The notes under the pieces were generated by a model that was not told where the DNA came from, made no database searches, and saw only the letters and a program-made list of their open reading frames with translations. This document shows positions 8,909 to 17,506 of a stretch of DNA of 37,222 nucleotides, in pieces (positions within the stretch are counted from its first letter, which is position 1; each line of letters starts with the position of its first letter). Location of the stretch: NCBI GenBank assembly GCA_022508895.1, contig JAFLUH010000013.1, forward strand, positions 1 through 37,222, in the 5' to 3' direction. The translations under genes were made by a program, and so were the position numbers. The DNA comes from Oscillospiraceae bacterium (lineage in GTDB: Bacteria; Bacillota; Clostridia; Oscillospirales; Ruminococcaceae).

Positions 8909-10867
8909 TCAGCCTTGTATCCTTCCGAAATTCTTTTCGATGTTGTACTTGGAAATAGTGGTTATGATGGGTCTGCCATGAGGACAGTATCGGATCGATT
9001 TGTCCTCCCAGATACGCTTTGCAAGGGCTTCAAGCTCTTTGTCAGAGGTGTACTCATGGGCTTTTATTGCGCCCTTGCAGGCGACAGAGTGGAGTATGTC
9101 GTCAAACAGCATACCTTCTATGTCGTCGCTGCCTTTAAGAAGAATTTCAGCAATTTTTTGCAGGGTATCCTCGGGGGAAATGTCGGTGAGGAGTGAGGGG
9201 AATGCCGTTATCTCGGCTTTGAAATCGTTGTTGAAGGTAAGGTCTATGCCTAACTGCTCCAGATAATCCGCATTGTCGGCAAGAGCCGTCCACTCCTCAG
9301 GGGAAAGGGTCAGAGGGACGCTTTCGGCAAGAAGCTGCGCATTGCTGACTAACTCCTTTTTCAGCTGCTCAAAGCGTATGCGCTCGTGGGCGGCGTGCTT
9401 GTCGATAAGAATAAGCTCTTCGCCGCATTCACAGAGAATGTAGGTTTTGAACAGCTCGCCGATAAATCTTAGGGTGGGAGCGTATTCCTGCTCTACAATG
9501 GGGTCGGGAAGGCGGGTGTCTTTGCTTTCGGAAGCCATTCGGACAAGGCTGGAGCTGTTGATGAATTCGTATTTTTCGGTATCAGTATGGTCAGGCTCAA
9601 TGTCCATCTTTTCCTGTATGAAAATATTTTTTGGGGGCAGAGGCTTGTAAACCGCCACAGGAGAAGTAAATGCAGCGGGTTTTTCCGGTTGTTGTTCCTG
9701 TGGAACAGGGACTGAGCCCGGCTTCTTTTCTTCAGTTGGGACAGACCGCAAGGGTTCCGGTGCTTTTTGCAATAAATCGGTCGTCTCCGCTTCTTTCTGT
9801 GAGGAAGGTACAAACGGCGGCGCTTCTTTGATAGGCTCTGGGACGGAAAAGGCTTTTGCTGGGATCTCCTTGCTGTTCTCTGCGTTGAGTATTCCGTTTT
9901 TTACCGCAAGATAAACCGTTTCAAAGATAATTCTTTCATTGGAGAACCTGACCTCAGTCTTGGAAGGGCTGACGTTTACGTCTACGTCGGCGGGAGACAT
10001 TTCTATGTTCAGCACACAGGCGGGGAACTTTCCGACCATTACGCTGTTGCGGTAGCCTTCCTCAAGGGCTGCCATGCAGGTGGTATTGCGGACGGAGCGG
10101 CGGTTGATGAAGAAATACTGCATCTGACGGTTGGCGCGACAGGCGTGAGGGGTTGAGATGTAGCCGCTGACACGGATACCGCTTTGCTCATAGTCTACCC
10201 CTGTCAGGGAGGCGGCGAACTGTCTGCCGAAAACGGAGTATATAACGGAATAGAGCTTGCCGTCGCCGGAGGTTACACGCACCGTTTTGTTGTCACGGAT
10301 AAAGGAGAATGCTATCTCGGGGTGTGCAAGAGCAAGGCGGTCTACCACCGATTGGACATAGTTGCCTTCAGTGACATCTTTTTTCATGAATTTCAATCTT
10401 GCGGGAGTATTGTAGAACAGGTCACGGAGGATTATTGTGGTGCCATTAGGGCAGCCTGTGCGGTCGTGAAGCTCCTCATCGCCGCCGCTTATTTTGTAGG
10501 CGGTGCCTAAGTCGTCCTCGGGACGCTTGGTGAGGACTTCTACCCTTGCAACCGCTGAAACGGAGGCAAGGGCTTCTCCGCGGAAGCCGAGAGTGTGTAT
10601 GTTTTCAAGCTCCTCGGCGGTGGAGAGCTTGCTGGTAGCATGGCGGAGGAAAGCGGTTGGCACTTCGTCGTATGCCATGCCACAGCCGTCGTCGGTGACA
10701 CGCATATAGCTGATGCCGCCGTTTTTTATCTCAACTGTAATTCGGCTTGCACCTGCGTCTATGGCGTTTTCTACAAGCTCTTTGATAACGGAGGAGGGAC
10801 GCTCTATCACCTCTCCCGCCGCTATAAGCTCATAAACGCTTTTGTCAAGCAGCTTTATCGTTGCCAT
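8909..10867 (-). CDS. mutL: DNA mismatch repair protein MutL
   Basis: GHKL ATPase motifs (LVENAIDAGA, DDGCGM, TLGFRGEALASV); C-terminal DKHAAHERIRFE and CPHGRP motifs. Confidence 0.96.
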   Translation of the reverse strand: MATIKLLDKSVYELIAAGEVIERPSSVIKELVENAIDAGASRITVEIKNGGISYMRVTDDGCGMAYDEVPTAFLRHATSKLSTAEELENIHTLGFRGEALASVSAVARVEVLTKRPEDDLGTAYKISGGDEELHDRTGCPNGTTIILRDLFYNTPARLKFMKKDVTEGNYVQSVVDRLALAHPEIAFSFIRDNKTVRVTSGDGKLYSVIYSVFGRQFAASLTGVDYEQSGIRVSGYISTPHACRANRQMQYFFINRRSVRNTTCMAALEEGYRNSVMVGKFPACVLNIEMSPADVDVNVSPSKTEVRFSNERIIFETVYLAVKNGILNAENSKEIPAKAFSVPEPIKEAPPFVPSSQKEAETTDLLQKAPEPLRSVPTEEKKPGSVPVPQEQQPEKPAAFTSPVAVYKPLPPKNIFIQEKMDIEPDHTDTEKYEFINSSSLVRMASESKDTRLPDPIVEQEYAPTLRFIGELFKTYILCECGEELILIDKHAAHERIRFEQLKKELVSNAQLLAESVPLTLSPEEWTALADNADYLEQLGIDLTFNNDFKAEITAFPSLLTDISPEDTLQKIAEILLKGSDDIEGMLFDDILHSVACKGAIKAHEYTSDKELEALAKRIWEDKSIRYCPHGRPIITTISKYNIEKNFGRIQG

Positions 10868-10896
10868 ACAGCTTTCCTTTCTTTAAGTTTTCTCGG

Positions 10897-13497
10897 CTAC
10901 ACAAGCTTTTTCAGGTCTTCAAGGGTCTGCCACGCTTCTTTGGGGGTCAGGTCGTCCAGATCAAGATTTTTCAGAGTTTGTATCACATTATTTTTGTTTA
11001 TCTCAGAAAAATCAAGCTGTGTCTTGTCCTCGGCTTCCTGTTTAAGGCGGGATTCAAGGTCTATCTTGCTGCTGCGCTCCATGTGGTCGAGGGCGTTCTT
11101 TGCCGCTTCTATCACCTTTTTGGGAAGTCCTGCCAGCTTTGCTACCTCGATGCCGTAGCTGTCGTCGGTACCGCCATCCACTATCTTGTGCAGGAACCTT
11201 ATGCTATCCCCTCGCTTGACTACTGCAACGCTGAAATTTCGTATACCTTCATTGTCATTTTCAAGAGCTATAAGCTCGTGATAGTGGGTGGCAAAGAGAG
11301 TGCGGCAGCCTATGCTTTTGCCGTTGATGTATTCGGCTACCGCCTTGGCTATGCTTATGCCGTCGAAGGTGGAGGTGCCTCTGCCTATCTCGTCCATAAT
11401 GACAAGGCTCTGTTTGGTGGCACTTGAAAGTATCTCCGCCACCTCGTTCATCTCAACCATAAATGTGGACTGTCCTGCGGAAAGGTCGTCGCTTGCGCCT
11501 ACTCGGGTGAATATCTTGTCAACCACGCCTATTCGGGCATATTTGGCAGGAACGAAGCTGCCTATCTGCGCCATAAGGGTTATCAGCGCGACCTGCCGCA
11601 TAAAGGTGGATTTGCCTGACATATTTGGTCCGGTTATCATCAGCAGGCGATTCTTTTTTAGATCAAGGTAGGCGTCGTTGGGAGTAAAAGGCGTCTCCGA
11701 CAGCATTTTTTCTATTACGGGGTGTCTGCCGTCCTTTATCTCTATCACGTTCTCAAGAGTTATATCCGGCTTTGTATAGTTGTTTTCTATCGCTATCTGA
11801 GCAAAAGAGGCGAGAACGTCCAGCTCACCTATCGCTTCTGCAGTGCGTAAAACCGATTCCATACGGTCGGAAATGAAACGGCGCACCTCGGCGAATATCT
11901 GCGCTTCTAACTTCAGTATCTTGTCCCCGGCTGTCAGCAGCTCGTTTTCTATTTCTTTAAGCTCCTCGGTTATGTAGCGCTCGCCGTTTGCAAGAGTCTG
12001 ACGACGTATGTAGTGGTCGGGGACATTGCTTGCCGCCCCCTTGGAAACCTCGATGTAGTAGCCGAAAACACGGTTGAAGCCTACCCTCAGAGTTTTTATG
12101 CCGGTGGCGGTACGCTCACGCTCCTCTATATCGGCGAGCAGGCTCTTTCCTCCTCCTGTAATTGCACGAAGCCTGTCCAGCTCGGCATTGAAGCCGTCCT
12201 TTATGTAGCCTCCGTCCTTGGTAAGAGCAGGGGGCTCGTCGGAAATTGCGTTTTCCACGAGGGCGGTTATCTCCTCATGAGTGCTTATGGCTTTGTCAAG
12301 CTTCAGCATAAGCGGTGTTCCGAAGGATTCAAGGGCTTTTTTCAGGTCGGGAAGCTTGGCGCAGGTTTTTCCAAGTGAGTAAATATCTCTGGGCGACGCC
12401 ATTTTGTATGCGATGCGGGACATAAGACGTTCAAGATCGTATATGCCTGACAAAGAATCTCTCAGCTCTCCCAGTGACGCAATATTCAAAGTCAGCTCCT
12501 CCACCGCATCCAAGCGCTCCATTATGCGGTCATGCTTCATCAGCGGCTGGTTTATCACCTGCTTCAAACGCCTTTTGCCCATTCCCGTTTTTACCTTGTC
12601 CAGTACCCAGAACAAAGAGCCTTTCTTCTCCTTGCTGCGCATGGTCTCAGTAAGCTCTAAATTGCGGCGTGTGGACAGGTTAAGCTCCATGTACTCACTG
12701 CCGCCGTGAACAAAGAATTTGACGGAGCGGCTCACCTTGCTCTTGTATGTGGAGTTTATGTAGTTAAACAGGGCGTAAACCGCTCTTTTGCACAAAGGCA
12801 TACTGTCAGGCAGCTCGCCGCTGTTTTCAGTGATGAACTGTTCGGTGAGCGCTTCGGTGTCGGTCAGAGCGTAGTCCTCGTCGGGAAGAACGTCTCCTAT
12901 GCTGCGGCTCAGTTTGTCCGAAATAAAATCGTTTGCTTCTCTGAAATCAAGGAATTTTTCGTTGAAAAGCAGCTCTACAGGCATATAGTTGCCAAGCTCG
13001 CCTATTATACCGGCCGAAAGCTCCTCACGGGTCTTGCCTGTTTTTTCAAGCAGGTGAAATTCTCCCGTGGAGATGTCTGCAAAAACCATGCCGCAGGAGG
13101 TTCCCTCACAGAGAAGGCAGAGGATATAATTGTTTCTGTCCTCGTCTAACATGCCTTCCTCTATAACGGTGCCGGGAGTGATTATCCTTACCACTTCACG
13201 TCTTACCAAGCCTTTGGCAACGGAAGGATCTTCGACCTGCTCGCATATGGCGATGCGGTGACCGTTATCCACAAGGCGCTTTATGTAGGAGATGCAGGCA
13301 TGGTGGGGTATTCCGCACATGGGAACGCCTGCCCGTGAGGTCAGAGCAAGCTCCAGCTCACGGGATATATTCTCCGCATCTTCGTAAAACATTTCGTAAA
13401 AGTCGCCCAAGCGGAAAAAAAGGACAAAGTTCGGATACTCCGCCTTTATCTGCTGATACTGAGCAAGCATGGGGGTGGTTTTTTCTTCTTTTTCCAA
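10897..13497 (-). CDS. mutS: DNA mismatch repair protein MutS (TTG start)
   Basis: TPMLAQYQQIKAEYPNFVLFFRLGDFYEMFYEDA mismatch-binding motif; GPNMSGKSTFMRQVALI Walker A; DEIGRGTSTFDG; LFATHYHEL. Confidence 0.97.
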   Translation of the reverse strand: MEKEEKTTPMLAQYQQIKAEYPNFVLFFRLGDFYEMFYEDAENISRELELALTSRAGVPMCGIPHHACISYIKRLVDNGHRIAICEQVEDPSVAKGLVRREVVRIITPGTVIEEGMLDEDRNNYILCLLCEGTSCGMVFADISTGEFHLLEKTGKTREELSAGIIGELGNYMPVELLFNEKFLDFREANDFISDKLSRSIGDVLPDEDYALTDTEALTEQFITENSGELPDSMPLCKRAVYALFNYINSTYKSKVSRSVKFFVHGGSEYMELNLSTRRNLELTETMRSKEKKGSLFWVLDKVKTGMGKRRLKQVINQPLMKHDRIMERLDAVEELTLNIASLGELRDSLSGIYDLERLMSRIAYKMASPRDIYSLGKTCAKLPDLKKALESFGTPLMLKLDKAISTHEEITALVENAISDEPPALTKDGGYIKDGFNAELDRLRAITGGGKSLLADIEERERTATGIKTLRVGFNRVFGYYIEVSKGAASNVPDHYIRRQTLANGERYITEELKEIENELLTAGDKILKLEAQIFAEVRRFISDRMESVLRTAEAIGELDVLASFAQIAIENNYTKPDITLENVIEIKDGRHPVIEKMLSETPFTPNDAYLDLKKNRLLMITGPNMSGKSTFMRQVALITLMAQIGSFVPAKYARIGVVDKIFTRVGASDDLSAGQSTFMVEMNEVAEILSSATKQSLVIMDEIGRGTSTFDGISIAKAVAEYINGKSIGCRTLFATHYHELIALENDNEGIRNFSVAVVKRGDSIRFLHKIVDGGTDDSYGIEVAKLAGLPKKVIEAAKNALDHMERSSKIDLESRLKQEAEDKTQLDFSEINKNNVIQTLKNLDLDDLTPKEAWQTLEDLKKLV

Positions 13498-13525
13498 TTT
13501 TTCACCTGTCCTGTTTTTGCGGATT

Positions 13526-13628
13526 ATACTGATTTTCGAGTATAAAAGTGTAAAAAATCAAGTAAAAGCTTCGATATATGGGGTTTTGAGAAGATTTTTC
13601 GTGTACACTTTTAATCGGAAATCAGTAT
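13526..13628. repeat. Imperfect long inverted repeat (~25-bp arms) between mutS and ylbF
   Basis: Left arm ATACTGATTTTCGAGTATAAAAGTGTA (13526-13552); right arm TACACTTTTAATCGGAAATCAGTAT (13604-13628). Confidence 0.75.
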
Positions 13629-13647
13629 TTAGCTTCTATTATGCTTA

Positions 13648-13680
13648 TAGCCCGAACTGGGTCGGGCTACGGTATTTTTT
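13648..13680 (+). terminator. Plus-oriented terminator-like hairpin with T6
   Basis: TAGCCCGA-actggg-TCGGGCTA then CGGTATTTTTT; no annotated plus-strand gene upstream. Confidence 0.6.
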
Positions 13681-14092
13681 AGTGACAGCCGCCGCAGGTC
13701 GAGCAGTCGGAGGTGCAGCCTGCGGGTCTCGGTTGGCAGGTGTCGGGGTCCTCGCCCTCGCAGCAGAGGGTGATTATGCCCTGTACCTCCTGCAGAAGCT
13801 GGTCAAGTGCGCCCTTCATCACGGCAAAGTTCGCCATGTTTGGGTTGCTCATCACCTTTTCGTAGCACTGCTGGAGCTCTTTGTTGAGCTTTTCAAGCTT
13901 CTCGCCGTCCTGCTCGTTTTCTGGCTTCTCCATCTGCAGACGGAGGTTTTCACGCTTCAGGTTGAATTCTCCTATAAGCTGCTGGAGAGAGTCGTCCTTG
14001 TCGTTGGCTTCCTTGGCGGCTATATAGCCCTTGTAGCGTTCATCGTTCTGGATTGCTCTTCCTAATTCTCTTGCGGCTTTTGTTGCGTCCAT
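13679..14092 (-). CDS. YlbF/YmcA family regulator with Cys-rich C-terminal tail
   Basis: AARELGRAIQNDERYKGYIAAKEANDKDDSLQQLIGEFN...; tail CCEGEDPDTCQPRPAGCTSDCSTCGGCH. Confidence 0.82.
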   Translation of the reverse strand: MDATKAARELGRAIQNDERYKGYIAAKEANDKDDSLQQLIGEFNLKRENLRLQMEKPENEQDGEKLEKLNKELQQCYEKVMSNPNMANFAVMKGALDQLLQEVQGIITLCCEGEDPDTCQPRPAGCTSDCSTCGGCH

Positions 14093-14137
14093 GATTTTGT
14101 TCCTTTCTTTTATGCTGTATTTTTGTATGGGTTTGAT

Positions 14138-14656
14138 TTATACATTGCTTTTGATAAACTCGTCAATGCCCCAGTTCCGCACTTCACCGTCTCCGCTGTC
14201 CACTCGATTTATCAGCTCCAGCAGGTCGCCTGTGTGATATTTGCGGCACCGAGCAACAGTTTCCGAGGTGTATGTTGCACCGACGTACTCCTCAGTGTCA
14301 TAATCAAAGCAGATATACCAGTCGCCAAAGGAGCCGTTGTATACCCAGAGAACCGGTATCAGCTTCTCCTTGAGAAACTTCGTGACCAAGCAAGGGTGAA
14401 GCACTGAGTCGCCTGCCTGTATATCCTTTTGCGCTGCGGAATACATTCTCCTGCCGGACAGCTTGACGGTGCCCTGAGAACAGTTGTTTACCGACAGCCG
14501 AATGCCGGGGTCGGATACATAGGTAAGAATATTGCTTATGTCATGTGCGGAGCTTTGGTTTTTAAGGCTTGTCCTTATTGCCGAAAACCAACCAAATCCC
14601 GGGTCTTTCTCAGGCTTATTCAGTATGTCTTTTATGTAATCTACAGCATTCTGCAT
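14138..14656 (-). CDS. Hypothetical protein (172 aa), no family recognised
   Basis: Uninterrupted ORF in a tight same-strand run, preceded by GGAGGACAAACAA-type SD. Confidence 0.6.
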   Translation of the reverse strand: MQNAVDYIKDILNKPEKDPGFGWFSAIRTSLKNQSSAHDISNILTYVSDPGIRLSVNNCSQGTVKLSGRRMYSAAQKDIQAGDSVLHPCLVTKFLKEKLIPVLWVYNGSFGDWYICFDYDTEEYVGATYTSETVARCRKYHTGDLLELINRVDSGDGEVRNWGIDEFIKSNV

Positions 14657-14699
14657 TTGTTTGTCCTCCTAATTTCTGTTGTTTTTGACCTGTCAGTTT

Positions 14700-15257
14700 T
14701 CATTCTATGATTGAAAAATGTTCCTTTTCAAATACTATTGCCTGTTCATTTCCTAACCGTATACGATCCGTTCTGTTCAGGCTGTACTGTCCTGCTTTAT
14801 CGCATGTATCCCTGCTGCAATGAACATCCAGAGCACATTTCAGCAGCCCAAGATTGTTCGGCATATCATCGGCAAATATCATACTCCCTGCACTTACTCC
14901 GACAACCACTCCGCCATGATTGATAAAAGATTCAAGCTCCTTGTCAAAGCCATGTTCACGGATACGCCTCAGCAGATACGTCGGGTCGCCCCCGCAAAGG
15001 TATATCACGTCATATTCGTCGGAAATACTGACGTTCAAAGCGTCATGCAGGTCGCAGACAAATATGTTTTCCCTCGCAATACCGCATTTAAGCAGATCAT
15101 TAAGGCATTTGGGAAGCACTTCTATCGCATCGGGTGATATAGCCGCTGTCGGAACAAACATTGCTTTGGCTTGAGACGGTGCTTTATTCAGCATTTTCAG
15201 AAACGTTTGTTCAATCGCTTTTGTTTCTAATCCGCATGAAGTAAGTAAAACATTCAC
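14700..15257 (-). CDS. Peptidase S51 / Type 1 glutamine amidotransferase-like protein
   Basis: MNVLLTSCGLETKAIEQTFLKML; DVIYLCGGDPTYLLRRIRE; nucleophile elbow GGVVVGVSAGSMIFADD. Confidence 0.85.
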   Translation of the reverse strand: MNVLLTSCGLETKAIEQTFLKMLNKAPSQAKAMFVPTAAISPDAIEVLPKCLNDLLKCGIARENIFVCDLHDALNVSISDEYDVIYLCGGDPTYLLRRIREHGFDKELESFINHGGVVVGVSAGSMIFADDMPNNLGLLKCALDVHCSRDTCDKAGQYSLNRTDRIRLGNEQAIVFEKEHFSIIE

Positions 15258-15281
15258 TTTTTGTCTCCTTAAAGCTACGGC

Positions 15282-16691
15282 TTATTTAGGGTCCTGTTTT
15301 TCACCTATCAGCGCCCAGCCCAGCGCTTTCGTTATCTTAACGTCAACAAAATTGCCTATGTCGCTTTCGCTGCCGTCAAAATCCACGATTATATTCTGCC
15401 TCGATTTTCCGGTAAAATACCTGTCGTCCGTTCTTCCCTTTCCGTCGCACAGAACAGTGACGGTTTTGCCGACGTATTTTTCGTAGCATTTACTGCCGCA
15501 GCGGGTCTGTACCTCCAGCAGCTCACGGAACCACTTCCCTTTTTCCTCGGAGCTTACGGGGTCGGGCATTTCGGAAGCCTTTGTGCCGGTGCGGGGACTG
15601 TAGATGAAAGTGAAGGCGGAATCGAAGCAGACCTGCTCCATAAGGTCAAGAGTCTGCTCAAAGTCCTCGCGCTGCTCGCCGGGAAAGCCTACTATTATGT
15701 CGGTGGTCAGGTTCAGGTCGGGGATTTTTGATCTTGCGTAATCTACCAGCTCCAAATAGCTTTCCCGTGTGTAATGACGGTTCATGGCTCGAAGTATACG
15801 GTTGCTGCCGCACTGGACGGGAAGGTGGAGGTGGCGGCATATCTTATCGCTGTCGGCGATAACGTCTATAAGTCGGTGGGTGCAGTCCTTGGGGTGGGAG
15901 GTCATGAACTCTATGCGGAATTCACCCTCCAAGCCATCAAGACGGGTCAGCAGCTCGGGGAAATCCGTGTCGGTGCCTTTGCCATAGGAGTTGACGTTTT
16001 GTCCGAGAAGGAGAATGTCTTTGCAGCCGCTTTCCACAAGGGATCTTACCTCGGAAATAACGTCCTCGGGACTGCGGGAGCGCTCCCTGCCTCTGACGTA
16101 TGGGACTACACAGTAGGTGCAGAAGTTGTTGCAGCCGTACATTATGGGGACGCTTGCCTTGAAGGTGCTGTCACGGGCTACGGGAATGCCCTCTGCAATA
16201 ACGCCGTCGCTGTCGGGTATCTCAAAAATCCTGCCGCCCTCGAAAATTTCGGTGAAAAGAAGCTCCGGAAATTTGTGGAGAACATGGGTGCCGAAGATAA
16301 TGTCTACGAAAGGGAAAGTGGTTTTAAGGCGCTTGGCGGTTTGCTCCTGCTGCACCATGCAGCCGCATACCGCTATTATCAGGTCGGGGTTCTTCTTTTT
16401 CAGGTGCTTCAAGGCGCCTACGTTGCCGAAAACACGTTCAACTGCGTTTTCACGGACTGCGCAGGTGTTGAAAAGAATGAAGTCGGCATTGGCAGTGTCA
16501 TCAGTGAAAAGGTAGCCCATTTCCGACAGCATTCCTTTTATGCGCTCGCCGTCGCTGACATTTTGCTGGCAGCCGTAGCTGTGGACGTAGGCAAGAGGCG
16601 GGGACTGTTTTATGTGAAAAACGGAGCGGACCTTTTGCATGTAAAGGCGCTGCTGCTCCAATTCGGCTTGTGATACGGTTTCTACGGGCAA
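15282..16691 (-). CDS. miaB: tRNA-2-methylthio-N6-dimethylallyladenosine synthase
   Basis: SYGCQQNVSDGERIKGML; radical SAM CNNFCTYCVVPYVRGRERSR; TRAM-like C-terminus. The track starts at TTG 16709; a TTG at 16691 with AAAGGAAG upstream seems more likely. Confidence 0.94.
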   Translation of the reverse strand: MPVETVSQAELEQQRLYMQKVRSVFHIKQSPPLAYVHSYGCQQNVSDGERIKGMLSEMGYLFTDDTANADFILFNTCAVRENAVERVFGNVGALKHLKKKNPDLIIAVCGCMVQQEQTAKRLKTTFPFVDIIFGTHVLHKFPELLFTEIFEGGRIFEIPDSDGVIAEGIPVARDSTFKASVPIMYGCNNFCTYCVVPYVRGRERSRSPEDVISEVRSLVESGCKDILLLGQNVNSYGKGTDTDFPELLTRLDGLEGEFRIEFMTSHPKDCTHRLIDVIADSDKICRHLHLPVQCGSNRILRAMNRHYTRESYLELVDYARSKIPDLNLTTDIIVGFPGEQREDFEQTLDLMEQVCFDSAFTFIYSPRTGTKASEMPDPVSSEEKGKWFRELLEVQTRCGSKCYEKYVGKTVTVLCDGKGRTDDRYFTGKSRQNIIVDFDGSESDIGNFVDVKITKALGWALIGEKQDPK

Positions 16692-16814
16692 ATAGGTTCT
16701 TCCTTTCAAGATTGTTGAGCATTGTTCAGTTGTGCTTTGTGCAGATTTTGAACAGTGTTCATTTTTGTTTTAGGCTTTTTTCTTTGCCATTTTTGATAGG
16801 TTCTTAATTAAGGA

Positions 16815-16843
16815 ATTATACCATAAATAAAGTTATATTTCAA
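16815..16843 (-). promoter_or_regulatory. Sigma70/A-type promoter upstream of miaB
   Basis: Minus strand TTGAAA-N17-TATAAT. Confidence 0.75.
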
Positions 16844-17502
16844 GTGATTTTCTTTGTTTTCGCAAAAACCGCAGCCGAAACCGCTTTTGCTCCTGCATAC
16901 TTCAGTTTTGACGCTGCTTCGTTAAGGGTGCTGCCTGTTGTGCAGACATCGTCTATTATAAGCACTGTTTTGCCGGATATATCACGGCTGCTCCTGTATG
17001 CGAAGGCGTCTTTGACGTTTTTGCGCCTGTCCGCTGCGCCCAAGGTCTTCTGCTGAGAAGTATCACGCACCTTTTTCAGAAGCGGCTTGCAGGGCTTGTC
17101 CGCAAGCTGTCCCAGCTCACGGGCAATGATGGCTGTCTGGTTATAGCCTCGTCTGAGCTTGTCTCTGCGGCGCATAGGGACGTAGGTTATTATATCCACG
17201 GCGTTAAGCAGCTTCTCCGACGCTAAGGACTGAAATATCATAAAGGCTGCTGCCGAAAGGGCGTAGCCGTTGCTTTCCTTCTTTATCTTGTCAATGAACG
17301 GGATACTGTAATCGTCGTACACGGTCACTGCGGAAAAACCGTCTATATTTGCGTAATCGTCATATTCGGGCGGTGGGGAGAGGCGTTCTCTGCAGTCAGT
17401 GCAATAATACTCGTCAAAAGGTATGTAATTGTCGCAGAAGGGACAGCGGTTGGGGTATACCATGTCAAGTATAAGGCGTTTGTACAAGTACGCTTTTCTC
17501 AT
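16840..17502 (-). CDS. comF: ComF family phosphoribosyltransferase-like protein
   Basis: Zn-finger CPFCDNYIPFDEYYCTDC; RRRDKLRRGYNQTAIIARELG; PRPP-binding VLIIDDVCTTGSTLNEAA. Confidence 0.92.
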   Translation of the reverse strand: MRKAYLYKRLILDMVYPNRCPFCDNYIPFDEYYCTDCRERLSPPPEYDDYANIDGFSAVTVYDDYSIPFIDKIKKESNGYALSAAAFMIFQSLASEKLLNAVDIITYVPMRRRDKLRRGYNQTAIIARELGQLADKPCKPLLKKVRDTSQQKTLGAADRRKNVKDAFAYRSSRDISGKTVLIIDDVCTTGSTLNEAASKLKYAGAKAVSAAVFAKTKKIT

Positions 17503-17506
17503 ACTG

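Noticed and set aside
15774-16673. 299-aa plus-strand ORF
   Set aside because: Antisense shadow of miaB, which has clear radical SAM motifs.
16706-16762. 18-codon leader peptide (MNTVQNLHKAQLNNAQQS) before miaB
   Set aside because: No Shine-Dalgarno and no regulatory codon run; the sequence is better described by the palindromes.
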